In this document: in pieces, positions 15,705 through 23,930 of the stretch | Layout of the letters: each line of letters starts with the position of its first letter | How positions within the stretch are numbered: the first letter of the stretch is position 1 | Source: Thermoplasmata archaeon | Lineage (GTDB): Archaea; Thermoplasmatota; Thermoplasmata; Lutacidiplasmatales; UBA184 | DNA length: 48,848 nucleotides | NCBI GenBank assembly: GCA_030037395.1 | Contig: JASHRJ010000110.1 | Coordinates: forward strand, 1-48,848 | Direction: 5' to 3' | The notes under the pieces: model-generated | Databases searched by the model: none | Seen by the model: the letters and a program-made list of their open reading frames with translations, nothing else | Told to the model about the DNA's origin: nothing | Translations under genes and position numbers: made by a program

Positions 15705-16993
15705 GCGGTCCTCCGACGTGCCGGCTGGCGCAGGAACCGGACGAGCCCGTCAAGCGACCAGTAGTCGTCCCAGTCGATCACCGGGCCGTACCTCCATAGC
15801 TCGGCGAGGCGCACCTGGCGCTCTAGGAGCAGCAGGCGACGCTCTAGGGCTAGGTCCGGATTCGCGGGACCGCGAGCCGGTACCCTCAGGGGGAGGTCCG
15901 ATGGACTGAGGAGGATCACCGGGAAGCCGCGCCGCCGGACGTACGGGACGAGGTCCGAGGCCGGGTCGCCGGTCCAGGAGGAGACCACGAGCGCCGTCAC
16001 CCCGGGCCGGTAGTACCGGCCGAGGCCGTTGGCGCACCGGGCCGCCGGGCCGGCGACCTCGGCCCGGCGGCTCGCGAGCACCGCCCGGAGGAGGCGGAGG
16101 CGGTGGGCACGGCCCGAGGCGATCGGGACCGGCTCGACGAACTCGCCGAACGACGCGAAGCCGATCCGCACCTTGCCGCGCAGGAACGACTCCGCGATGC
16201 CGTAGATCGCCGCCCGCGCGACCTCGAGGAGCTGCTCGTCCAGCTCCGGGCCCGCCGAGGTCGGACGGACGTCCAGGACGATGAGCAGATCCCCGGTCCG
16301 GTCCAGCAGGAAGTCGTTCGCCAGCAGGCGTCCGACCCGGGCGCTCGCCCTCCAGTTGATCCGGCGCGGCGGCTCGTCCGGGGCCGCCTCCCGGATCCCG
16401 AAGAACTCCCCGCTCGGCCCGAGCCGCCGGGAGCGCGTCTCCCCCGGCAGGAGGATCGTCTGGTCGAGGCGCACCGCCCCGACCCGGCGGAGCTCGGCAG
16501 GGTACCGCTCGATCACGAGCTCCGGGCGATCGCCGTCGAGCTCCCGCTCGCAGACGCCGATCGGATCCCTCCACACCACCGGCGGGGCGGCGATCGTGGT
16601 CACCGACGGCCGGGGAACGGTCCACGCCGCGGAGAACCTCAGCCCGCCGGCGTCACGGAGACAGCGGACCGGACGGCGCTCCCCGGCGCCGAACGGAGGG
16701 GCGAGCGGAACCACGAGGTCGGCGACCGCCTCCCCGAGCTCCCCCCGCACCTCGCCGGCGACCTCCAGCTCCGGGCCGAGCCCTCCGGCGTGCCAGGTGA
16801 GGTCGGCCCGAGCCCCGGTCCCCGGGCCGGTCGCGGCCGCGGCGAACGGGGCGATCAACAGCGGCAGCGCCAGGAACAGCGGTGCCGGGGATCGCAGGGC
16901 GACCGCCAGCGCGGCGAGGACCGCGCCTCCCCCGAGCAGGAGGAGCGCCCGCGACGTCCATCGCGAGGGCGACGGCGGAGCCGCGCCGCTCAT
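15701..16993 (-). CDS. DUF58 domain protein
   Basis: This 430-residue protein has two N-terminal membrane segments (LLLLGGGAVLAALAVAL, then LFLALPLLIAPFAAAA), an extended beta-rich domain, and the DUF58 signature GPSGEFFGIREAAPDEPPR-RINWRASAR followed by a von Willebrand-A-like fold (LLIVLDVRP). DUF58 proteins accompany MoxR ATPases and DUF4129 or transglutaminase proteins in many prokaryotes, apparently in the assembly of extracellular or membrane complexes. Start ATG overlaps the stop of the preceding small membrane gene (ATGA) and the end overlaps the next start in the same way. Confidence 0.9.
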   Translation of the reverse strand: MSGAAPPSPSRWTSRALLLLGGGAVLAALAVALRSPAPLFLALPLLIAPFAAAATGPGTGARADLTWHAGGLGPELEVAGEVRGELGEAVADLVVPLAPPFGAGERRPVRCLRDAGGLRFSAAWTVPRPSVTTIAAPPVVWRDPIGVCERELDGDRPELVIERYPAELRRVGAVRLDQTILLPGETRSRRLGPSGEFFGIREAAPDEPPRRINWRASARVGRLLANDFLLDRTGDLLIVLDVRPTSAGPELDEQLLEVARAAIYGIAESFLRGKVRIGFASFGEFVEPVPIASGRAHRLRLLRAVLASRRAEVAGPAARCANGLGRYYRPGVTALVVSSWTGDPASDLVPYVRRRGFPVILLSPSDLPLRVPARGPANPDLALERRLLLLERQVRLAELWRYGPVIDWDDYWSLDGLVRFLRQPARRRTA

Positions 16994-17388
16994 CGGGACC
17001 GTTCGATGGCGTCGAGCCGGCGGCCGACGTACTGGCGGAACTCCTCGGTCGGCAGCCCGACCAGCTCTCCGATATCCTCGCCCGGCCGGGCCGGCAGATC
17101 CGGTCGAAGGGTGTACCGCTCGAGTCGGTCGAGCCGGAGGACGAGGTCCTCGCGGTACAGCTCCCCGGCGGAGCGGCGAGCGGCGGAGGGCGGGAGGTCA
17201 CCGGCCAGGGCGACCGGGTGGGCGGGAGCCCGGCGCGCGGTCCGCAGCGCGTCGACGACCGCGACCAGCGCCGCCCCGCAGCCCGCCGTGGTGATCGGCA
17301 GCGCGATCGCCTCCTGGCCGCGATAGAACACCGCGACCCCGACGGCAACGGCCGCCACGATCCCCCAGCCGACGACCGCCGCCCTCAT
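16990..17388 (-). CDS. Small membrane protein between DUF4129 and DUF58
   Basis: This 132-residue protein has two hydrophobic segments at the N-terminus (AAVVGWGIVAAVAVGVAVFY, then LPITTAGCGAALVAVVDAL) followed by a soluble, charged C-terminal half rich in Arg and Glu (LVLRLDRLERYTLRP, EEFRQYVGRRLDAIE). It belongs to the MoxR/DUF58 operon, overlapping both neighbours by ATGA. No family is recognised. The track offers a longer ORF (16990-18135), but its first 249 codons lie inside the DUF4129 gene in another frame. Confidence 0.75.
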   Translation of the reverse strand: MRAAVVGWGIVAAVAVGVAVFYRGQEAIALPITTAGCGAALVAVVDALRTARRAPAHPVALAGDLPPSAARRSAGELYREDLVLRLDRLERYTLRPDLPARPGEDIGELVGLPTEEFRQYVGRRLDAIERSR

Positions 17389-18287
17389 GCCGCACGCCCC
17401 GCCAGGTCCCGTTCGAGGGCGCGGATCGCCTCCCGGCAGCGCGCCGCCGCCTCCGGGCCGAGGGGGTGCGACGAGTACCGGGCCTCCTCGAAGAGGCGGG
17501 CGATCGCCTCCGACGCCGCGGGGGTCACGCCGAAGCGGGAGAGCGACGCGAGATGGATCTCCTGGGCGGTCATCGGCCCGAGGTCCCCGACGCGCGGGCC
17601 GAGGGCCCCGAGCAAGCGCAGGTAGAGGGCGACGATCGTCGCCCGGGGATCCTCGCCGCGATCGATCGCGCGTTCGGCGTCCGCCAGGGCCGCGCCGATC
17701 GCCGCCGGCGCCGGGGGCGCGGCGCCGGTCGCGGGGGGCCGCGCGCGGCGGTCGACCATCCACGAGAGGACCCCGGGCATCGCCAGCACGGCCACGGCCC
17801 CAACGGTGACGGCGACGATCGCTTCGAGCGTCCAGGACGGAAGCCGGAGGGTGGGGCTTCCGCCCGGCGACGTGCCGTTGCCGGGGTGGGAGGAGTTGTT
17901 GGCCGGCGTCGTGTTGTTCGCCGGGGTGGTCGAGTTCGTGGGACCCCCGGGGGTGGTGTAGGTGACGGTGCCGGAGCCGCCGACGCCGTGCACGAGCAGG
18001 TACGCGAACAGGATCCCGACGACGAGCAGGAGGACCAGCGGGAGCACCCCGATCCCCAGCGAGGGACCGGTCGCCCGGCGGAAGAGGAGGGACGCGAGGC
18101 CGACGAAGAGGGGGCTCAGCAGGAGCAGGCCCCACACCTCCGCCGGGAGGCTGATCACCAGCGAGCCGTCCCGGGCCGGCGGGGCGGCGGGGGCGCTCCC
18201 GAGGAGCAGCACCGTGGCGAAGCCGACGAGGAGCGCGAGCCCGAGCGCCATCGCCAAGGCCGGGAGGCGGACTGAGGAGAGGGCCAT
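17385..18287 (-). CDS. DUF4129 domain membrane protein
   Basis: This 300-residue protein has an N-terminal hydrophobic segment, two more membrane segments, an extracytoplasmic Asn/Thr-rich stretch with many N-x-S/T sites (NSTTPANNTT, NNSSHPGNGT), another membrane segment (TLEAIVAVTVGAVAVLAMPG) and a cytoplasmic C-terminal DUF4129 domain (IARLFEEARYSSHPLGPE). DUF4129 is often fused to transglutaminase-like domains in MoxR clusters; here it stands alone. It is the first gene of the ATGA-coupled operon, with a TATA-like GGATAAC about 37 bp upstream of ATG 18287. The track start 18896 is a shadow. Confidence 0.85.
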   Translation of the reverse strand: MALSSVRLPALAMALGLALLVGFATVLLLGSAPAAPPARDGSLVISLPAEVWGLLLLSPLFVGLASLLFRRATGPSLGIGVLPLVLLLVVGILFAYLLVHGVGGSGTVTYTTPGGPTNSTTPANNTTPANNSSHPGNGTSPGGSPTLRLPSWTLEAIVAVTVGAVAVLAMPGVLSWMVDRRARPPATGAAPPAPAAIGAALADAERAIDRGEDPRATIVALYLRLLGALGPRVGDLGPMTAQEIHLASLSRFGVTPAASEAIARLFEEARYSSHPLGPEAAARCREAIRALERDLAGRAA

Positions 18288-18358
18288 CGGAACCCCCGTG
18301 CCGGGTACCGTCGAGGCGAGGGATAACCCCTTGCGGCGGGGGGCGCCGGCCGGGCCCG

Positions 18359-19258
18359 CTAGCGGCCGGCGGGCGAGGGCGCCGTGCCCGGAACCGCAGG
18401 GGCGCGGAGGAGGTAGAAGCTCCGGCGCTCGTGCGCGAGCGGCACGACCGCGAAGTCGTCGACCACGTACCCTAGATCGAACGCCGCGCGGAATCCGTCC
18501 CGCACCGCGTGCCGCCAGCGCCGGACCGCCCCCGGCTCGTGGCTCTGCAGCGAGGCAAGGTCGAACGGGACCTCCAGCTGGGCGCTCGGGCCGCTCGGCT
18601 CGCCGACGGCGGTCGGGACCCGAAGGCCGCTGTCGCCGGTCTCGGTCTCCACGATCGCCGAGGAGGCGGCGTGGCGCCGAGCGACCGTCGCCGGGTCCGG
18701 CGCTTCCCCGGTGAGCCGCCGCTCGACGTCCGGGCTTGCGAGCGGCCAGCGCACGTGCAGGCGATCGGTCTCCCGGCCCGCGCCGGCCGCGCCGGCAAGT
18801 TGCCCAAAATACCCTGCGAGGAACCCGTCGGGAACGGCGCCCAGCCGGCGGACCGCGAGGGAGGCGCTGGGGCGATACACCGGGTCGAACCCCCACCGGA
18901 CCTCCGAGAGGCCGAGGCGCAGCACCTCGTCGCGCTGGTAGGCCTTCAGCCGCAGGCCGACCCGGTGGTTGCGGTACTCGGGCCGGACCGCCGTGACGTG
19001 AGAGAGATGGTAGAGCGTGCTGCCGTCCCAGCCGATCGACGAGACCGTCACTCCGGCGAGGTAGATGTCGGCGAACGCCCCGAGCACTAGGCCGCCGTTG
19101 TCCTGGAGGAGCCGCAGGAGCGGCGCGGGCACGGCGAGCGGCGCGTCGTCCCCGAGGGCCTCCCGTTGGAGCTCCTCGGCGTTCCGGAGCTCCTCGGGCT
19201 TGGCGAGCCGCCGGAACGCGAAGTCCGAAGGCCGGCCGGCCGCCGACAGACCCGCCAC
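18359..19258 (-). CDS. GNAT superfamily acetyltransferase (COG3375-like)
   Basis: This 299-residue protein has a GNAT fold in its first half (ELRNAEELQREALGDD, LGAFADIYLAGVTVS, LSHVTAVRPEYRNHRVGLRLK), where the last motif is the acetyl-CoA pyrophosphate-binding R/Q-x-x-G-x-G/A equivalent. The second half (EVRWGFDPVYRPSASLAVRR, LHVRWPLASP) resembles the larger predicted acetyltransferases of COG3375. The substrate is unknown. Start is GTG 19258 with a TTAAG element about 25 bp upstream, giving a leaderless mRNA. It is not coupled to its neighbours. Confidence 0.8.
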   Translation of the reverse strand: MAGLSAAGRPSDFAFRRLAKPEELRNAEELQREALGDDAPLAVPAPLLRLLQDNGGLVLGAFADIYLAGVTVSSIGWDGSTLYHLSHVTAVRPEYRNHRVGLRLKAYQRDEVLRLGLSEVRWGFDPVYRPSASLAVRRLGAVPDGFLAGYFGQLAGAAGAGRETDRLHVRWPLASPDVERRLTGEAPDPATVARRHAASSAIVETETGDSGLRVPTAVGEPSGPSAQLEVPFDLASLQSHEPGAVRRWRHAVRDGFRAAFDLGYVVDDFAVVPLAHERRSFYLLRAPAVPGTAPSPAGR

Positions 19259-19310
19259 GACGGGGCGACCGACGGACGCTACTTAACCGCGCGGCCGGCG
19301 CCGGCCCCGC

Positions 19311-19736
19311 TCACCGCCGGAGGCGGAGCTGGGCGAGCTTGTCGTCGTACCGGATCTGGTCCTCCGGCGTCAGGTCCCAGAGCAGGTCCTCCAGCTCGGG
19401 AATGTTGCGCAGGAACTCCGCCTTGCTCTTGGTCACCATGAGATGATCGAACCGACGCCGCGCCGCAAAGTACGAGCCCGAGAGGTATCCGCCGAGGATG
19501 ATCAGGATCGGGCCGACGATCACGAAGACGAGGTTGTAGTTCGCCTGCGCCGTATCGGTCGACCGGTTGATCGTATTGAACGGCGCCGAGTTCGCCAGCG
19601 GGGAGAACGCTCCGAGCGCGAGGATCGTCAGCAGGAAGCCTACGGCCAGCACCGTGACCGAGATCGGGGCCCGATGGCGTCGCAGCGCGAGCCGGAACCG
19701 GCGGTCGAACGGGAGCTCGGCCTCCTCGCGGTCCAT
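19311..19736 (-). CDS. Two-pass membrane protein, function unknown
   Basis: This 141-residue protein has a polar N-terminus (MDREEAELPFDRRFRLALRR), one hydrophobic segment (VTVLAVGFLLTILALGAF), a short extracytoplasmic loop with several Asn/Thr residues, a second hydrophobic segment (LVFVIVGPILIILGGYL) and a charged cytoplasmic tail (KSKAEFLRNIPELEDLLW-DLTPED). The tail resembles a helical interaction domain. Reverse-strand TATA CATAAGG lies about 27 bp before ATG 19736. No family is recognised with confidence. Confidence 0.75.
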   Translation of the reverse strand: MDREEAELPFDRRFRLALRRHRAPISVTVLAVGFLLTILALGAFSPLANSAPFNTINRSTDTAQANYNLVFVIVGPILIILGGYLSGSYFAARRRFDHLMVTKSKAEFLRNIPELEDLLWDLTPEDQIRYDDKLAQLRLRR

Positions 19737-19805
19737 GGCCCCCGCCGGAAACGCTCCCCCTTATGATGGTATCTTCGGCCCGTCGCGGGACCGACGCGCC
19801 TCCTC

Positions 19806-20588
19806 CTACGGCGGGCGCTCCGACTCCAACGGTCCCTCGGTCCCCGCAGGGGCCGTCCGGCCGTAGGCGGTCGGCGTCTCGTGGGCCGGCAGAGGGGCCG
19901 CGGTCGGGGGCGGTACCTCGGCGAGGACGACCCGGCGCCCGCGGTAGGCCAGCGTGGCGCCGGCGACGACTACGAGGGGAGCGCCGATCTCCCCGACCGG
20001 ACCGGCGATCGGTCCGAGGCCGAGGAGGAAGAACGCGACCGCGCCGAAGAGGGCCCCCGCCACCGGCCCGCCGCCGCGCGGGATCGTCGGCCCCCTCCCG
20101 CCGTACGACAGCAGCGCCCCGGCGACCGACAGGGCGGTGACGGCGACGGCGGTGAGCGCCGCGCCGGCAATCCCCAGCCCGTCGATCGTCGGCCCGGAAA
20201 GGTAGGCGGTGACGACCGCCAGCGCGAGGATCCCCCCGACCCCCGCGCGGAGCGCCAGGAGGTAGAACGGCACCGCCGCCTCCGCCCCCCAGTACCGGGA
20301 ACGGCGCGCGACCCGTTGCGCGACCTCGGTGCCGACGACCAGCCCCCCGAGGAACAGCACCGTCCCGGGGAGCGCCCCGTTCCCGAGGGAGACGCCGAAC
20401 AGCAGGTACGACCCGGCGAGCGGCACGCCGACGAAAAGGCCCACGGTGTAGGCCGCCAGGAGCTTCCGCTCGTCGAAGACGGTCACCGGGACCTGCGGGG
20501 TGGCGAACCGCCCGATCTCCAGCCAGACGAAGCCGGCGGACAGCAGGACGCCGACGACTCCGCCGATCGCGAGCGACGCTACGACCAA
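19806..20588 (-). CDS. Polytopic membrane protein, function unknown
   Basis: This protein of about 260 residues has seven or so hydrophobic segments (for example ASLAIGGVVGVLLSAGFVWL and LPGTVLFLGGLVVGTEV) and a proline-rich C-terminal tail. No domain is recognised. The preferred start is a TTG at 20588, two bases after the stop of trmI. No ATG or GTG lies nearby in frame, and the longer track ORF (to 20831) runs antiparallel to nothing but trmI coding sequence. It is likely cotranscribed with trmI. Confidence 0.65.
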   Translation of the reverse strand: MVVASLAIGGVVGVLLSAGFVWLEIGRFATPQVPVTVFDERKLLAAYTVGLFVGVPLAGSYLLFGVSLGNGALPGTVLFLGGLVVGTEVAQRVARRSRYWGAEAAVPFYLLALRAGVGGILALAVVTAYLSGPTIDGLGIAGAALTAVAVTALSVAGALLSYGGRGPTIPRGGGPVAGALFGAVAFFLLGLGPIAGPVGEIGAPLVVVAGATLAYRGRRVVLAEVPPPTAAPLPAHETPTAYGRTAPAGTEGPLESERPP

Positions 20589-20590
20589 GG

Positions 20591-21376
20591 TCAGTCGACC
20601 TTCCGGCCCACGGCAAGGAACGCCGTGTGCCCGAGCATCTCGAACGCCGGCCGCGTGCCGCCTTCCCCGACCTGGATCGGCCGCTCGAGCAGTTCCAGGG
20701 CCCGTACGTCGTCGAACCGCTCCGCCCGCAGTTCGCGGACGGTCCGTTCGAGCTGGTTGTAGGTCGGGGTGTACGTCGCCAAGAACCCACCGGCCCGCAA
20801 GGCGGCGCGCGCGGAGGCGCAGACCGCCCACGGCTCGGGAAGGTCCAGGATCACGCTGTCGAGCGGCTCGGCGCCCAGCCCGTCGCGTGCCACGTCGCGC
20901 TCGCGGAACGTCACCCGGGGCCCCAGCCCGGCCCGCTCGACGTTGCGGCGGGCGGCCTCGAGATGCTCGGGGCGGCGATCGTAGCTGTAGACGCGGCCCT
21001 GGGCCCCGACCGCCGAAGCAAGGACGATCGTGAGCGCCCCGGAGCCGGCCCCCGCCTCGGCGACGGTGGCCCCGGGGACGACCCCGGCGAGGAAGACGAG
21101 GTACGCCGCGTCCTTAGCCGTCACGATCTGCGCCCCGCGCTCAAGACCGGCAAGCAGATCGCCGGGCGCCGGGCGCACCAGCCGGTAGCGCGCGCCGAGC
21201 CACTCGATCGACTCGCCCGGCGGGCGACCGATCTGGCCGGAGAGGTCCAGCACGCCGCGCTCGCCGATCGCCTGCGGGCCGCGGTCCAGCCGGAGGAGGA
21301 GCCCGGCCGCGGCGGCCCGCTTGAGGACCGCGGTGTCCCCTTCGCGCCAGACGTCGGCGGGCCGCTCCTCAGGCAT
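20591..21376 (-). CDS. trmI: tRNA (adenine-N1)-methyltransferase, TrmI family
   Basis: This 261-residue SAM-dependent methyltransferase is expected to make m1A in the T-loop (position 58, and 57 in archaea) of tRNA. The N-terminal beta domain (GVLDLSGQIGRPPGES) is followed by QIVTAKDAAYLVFLAGVVPG, the SAM-binding AEAGAGSGALTIVLA, acidic loop YSYDRRPEHLEAA and catalytic-region DSVILDLPEPW. The C-terminal GGFLATYTPTYNQLE is also typical. A reverse-strand TATA (GGTATTAG) lies about 28 bp before ATG 21376. Confidence 0.93.
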   Translation of the reverse strand: MPEERPADVWREGDTAVLKRAAAAGLLLRLDRGPQAIGERGVLDLSGQIGRPPGESIEWLGARYRLVRPAPGDLLAGLERGAQIVTAKDAAYLVFLAGVVPGATVAEAGAGSGALTIVLASAVGAQGRVYSYDRRPEHLEAARRNVERAGLGPRVTFRERDVARDGLGAEPLDSVILDLPEPWAVCASARAALRAGGFLATYTPTYNQLERTVRELRAERFDDVRALELLERPIQVGEGGTRPAFEMLGHTAFLAVGRKVD

Positions 21377-21600
21377 CGCCGCCGACAGCGGCCGCCGCGG
21401 CTAATACCTCGCCCTGTCGCCGGCCCACCCGTGCGGGCCGCCGCGCCCGCACGCGCAGGAGGGACCGCACGACCGCGGTCGGTCGGCCTTATACCACCGG
21501 GCCCTGTGCGGGCCGCCCGGAGGGGAGGACGACGACGCGGGCAACCGGCGGCGCGCGCGCGGCCGTTCCCGTCCGCCGACCGAGCGGCGACGCGTTCCGC

Positions 21601-21674
21601 GCGGGCATAGTGTAGTCTGGTTATCACATAGGCTTGCCAAGCCTATAACCCGGGTTCAAATCCCGGTGCCCGCA
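21601..21674 (+). tRNA. tRNA-Gly (anticodon GCC)
   Basis: The acceptor arms GCGGGCA and TGCCCGC pair perfectly and are followed by discriminator A. The anticodon stem-loop is TAGGC-TTGCCAA-GCCTA (anticodon GCC) and the T arm is CCGGG-TTCAAAT-CCCGG. There is no intron and CCA is not encoded. No clear TATA lies at the usual distance upstream. Confidence 0.95.
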
Positions 21675-21792
21675 TCCGGCGTTCGGTCGGTCCCCGCAGG
21701 TCCCGTCGCGACTCCGTACCGGACGACCCCCCGGGGAGCTCCTTCGTCCAAAGCGCCAAGAGGAGGCCTTCGCTCGGCCGTTCCTCGCTGCC

Positions 21793-22833
21793 ATGGACCG
21801 AGGAGGGCTGGTTCTCGAGACGTCCGACCTCGGCTACTCCTATGCCCCCGGAAGGTTCGCCATACGGCATCTGTCGATCGGTCTTCGCCGCGGCGAGATC
21901 CTCGGCCTGCTGGGGCGCAACGGCGCGGGGAAGACCACCACCGTTCGGCTCCTCACGACCTTGCTCCCTCCGACCGAGGGGACGGCGGTGGTCCTCGGGC
22001 AGGACCTCCGGACCGGAGGGCGGGCCCTGCGCGCGCACCTCGGGGTCGTCCTGCAATCCGAGTCGCTCGACTTCGTGACGGTCGAGCGGAACCTCACGCT
22101 GTATGCGTTCCTCTGGGGCGTGCCCCGCGAGAAGGCGAAGGCCCGCGCGGAGGAGATGATCGAGCTGTTCGAGCTGGGAGAGGCGCGACGGCGCAAGCCG
22201 TGGGCGCTCTCGGGGGGGGAACGGCGACGGTTCCAGGTCGCCCGGGAGCTCATGCACGACATGGAGATCCTCTTTCTCGACGAGCCGACCGTCGGTCTGG
22301 ACGCGCTCGCCCGCCGGCGGATCCTGAGGTACCTTCGGGACCGGGCCCGCGGGGGTCTTTCCATCGTTTTCACGACCCACATCCTCCACGAGGCAGACAC
22401 GCTCTGCGACCGGATCGCCGTCCTCCACCTGGGCCGGCTGATCGCGCTCGACTCCGCCGAGGAGCTGAAACGCCAGCACGGCGGCGCGCGGGAGGTCTCG
22501 TTGACGTTCGCCGTCCCGCTCTCGACGGAGCTCCGGACCGAGCTCACCCGGGAACTCGCCGCCCGGGGCGCGACCGCCGTGCCGCAGGAGCCGAACGCGG
22601 ACGCCTCGGGCCGGCTGGTCTTCCAGGCGCGAGGCGCCGAGGAGCTCCTGCCGTGGATCAGCGGGTGGTCGCACACGAGGGGTCTGGCGGTCGACCGGAT
22701 GTCCGTTGAGGCGGCGACGCTCGAGGGCGCCTTTCTCGGGATGATCGAGGAGACCGACGAGGAGGCTCGGGACGGCGAGGCGGGCCGGTCCTCGCCCGAG
22801 AGGCTGCGCGGCACCGCGGGAGGAGTCCCGTGA
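21793..22833 (+). CDS. ABC transporter ATP-binding protein (second exporter)
   Basis: This 346-residue ABC ATPase has Walker A GRNGAGKTTT, signature LSGGERRRFQVAREL and Walker B MEILFLDEPTVGLDAL, plus a C-terminal regulatory domain of the DrrA/NatA type. The H-loop is VFTTHILHEAD. It should energise an ABC-2 exporter with the permease whose GTG overlaps its TGA (GTGA). A Shine-Dalgarno-like GAGGAGG lies about 25-30 nt before the ATG, and the gene follows tRNA-Gly by 118 bp without a clear TATA, so readthrough from the tRNA promoter is possible. The substrate is unknown. Confidence 0.92.
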   Translation: MDRGGLVLETSDLGYSYAPGRFAIRHLSIGLRRGEILGLLGRNGAGKTTTVRLLTTLLPPTEGTAVVLGQDLRTGGRALRAHLGVVLQSESLDFVTVERNLTLYAFLWGVPREKAKARAEEMIELFELGEARRRKPWALSGGERRRFQVARELMHDMEILFLDEPTVGLDALARRRILRYLRDRARGGLSIVFTTHILHEADTLCDRIAVLHLGRLIALDSAEELKRQHGGAREVSLTFAVPLSTELRTELTRELAARGATAVPQEPNADASGRLVFQARGAEELLPWISGWSHTRGLAVDRMSVEAATLEGAFLGMIEETDEEARDGEAGRSSPERLRGTAGGVP

Positions 22834-23603
22834 GACTGCCGCCGGTCCTGAGGCTCGTCGCGCGGAACTTTGCCTCGAATCTCGACCCGCTGACAATCAT
22901 CATCCGGTTCGGTCAGCCGGCCGTCACGATCGTCGTGCTCGGTACGATGTTCAGCTCGATCGTCTCCTCGAGCGTCACGGGCGGAACGTCGTACACCGCG
23001 TTCCTCGTGCCGGGGATGGTCGCCTTTCAGATGATCACCGGCGGCGTGGTGTCGGGCAACCTCTTCTGGCTCGACCGGCGATGGTCGATGGTCGAGCAGA
23101 TCTTCAGCGGGCCGTTCCTCCGCTCGGAGTACCTTGGCGGCCTCGTGCTCACGACCCTCCTGTTCTCGCTCGTCGGCGTCGGGGTGATGATGCTGGTCGG
23201 ACTGCCGTTCATCGGGGTGCCGGCCCTTTCCGCGGTCGGCGTCGGCGGGGTGCTGCTCACCGTCGGACTCGGCAGCATCTTCTTCGCCGGCTTGCTGATC
23301 GCCCTGGGCACCCGGCTGCGGTCCGCGAACGCCTACTTCACGATCCAATCCTTCCTCCAGCTGTTCGTCATCTTCCTCTCGACGGTCTACTACCCGGTGA
23401 CCTCGGCGACGCCGAGGGTCCTCGGCGTGATCTTCTACGGCAACCCCCTCACCTACGCGGCGAACACTATCCGCGACGCGTTCGCCGGCCGGCTGGGCTC
23501 GGGCGACCTGGTCTCCTTCGGGGTCCTCGGAGGGCTCGCCGCCGCGGCGTTCGGGGCGGCGATCTGGGGGTTCCGAACGATGGACCTCGGCCCGATCCAG
23601 TGA
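22830..23603 (+). CDS. ABC-2 type transporter permease (second exporter)
   Basis: This 257-residue integral membrane protein has about six hydrophobic segments (ITIVVLGTMFSSIV, VGVGVMMLVGLPFIGVPAL, FLQLFVIFLSTVYYPV) and the ABC2-membrane signature GNPLTYAANTIRDAF near the C-terminus. It is translationally coupled to the preceding ATPase. The pair parallels the TetR-linked exporter at 7.7-9.5 kb but shows no adjacent regulator. Confidence 0.9.
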   Translation: MRLPPVLRLVARNFASNLDPLTIIIRFGQPAVTIVVLGTMFSSIVSSSVTGGTSYTAFLVPGMVAFQMITGGVVSGNLFWLDRRWSMVEQIFSGPFLRSEYLGGLVLTTLLFSLVGVGVMMLVGLPFIGVPALSAVGVGGVLLTVGLGSIFFAGLLIALGTRLRSANAYFTIQSFLQLFVIFLSTVYYPVTSATPRVLGVIFYGNPLTYAANTIRDAFAGRLGSGDLVSFGVLGGLAAAAFGAAIWGFRTMDLGPIQ

Positions 23604-23930
23604 ACCCCCGCGCGGTCGGCGCCCGCCCCGCGATCGCTTCCGGCGGGCGGGCCTCCGTGACGAGGCGACGACCGCTGGTCGGCCGGCGGTGGTCCGCTCC
23701 AGCGCGCACGCCTGCGCCCCGGTCGCGGGACGCGACACCCACCGCGGTCCGTGCGGGCCCGGCGCCCGGACGGCCGGCACCGACCTCGCGATCGCCGCGC
23801 CGGCGACGTGCTTCGCGGCCACCCTCTCCTCCCGGTGGCTCGCGTTCGGCCCGAGGCCGTAGGCGCGCGGGGTGTCCGACCCCCCCGCAGAGGTATAGAC
23901 GGCGGCGCGGCATCCTCCCCGCGGGCCGGC
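23604..23930. other. Intergenic region before the HesB-like/MIP18 gene
   Basis: Of this 327-bp stretch, the first 50 bases contain an 8-bp inverted repeat (GCCCGCCC and GGGCGGGC) that could form a hairpin after the permease stop. A TATA-like GGTATAGAC at about 23891-23899 fits a promoter 31-36 bp before ATG 23931. A short plus-strand frame ending ATLSSRWLAFGPRP at 23862 lacks a credible start. Nothing else was recognised. Confidence 0.4.

Noticed and set aside
23640-23862. GC3-rich frame ending ATLSSRWLAFGPRP
   Set aside because: No convincing start or family and the whole region is GC-rich, so the frame bias is not informative.
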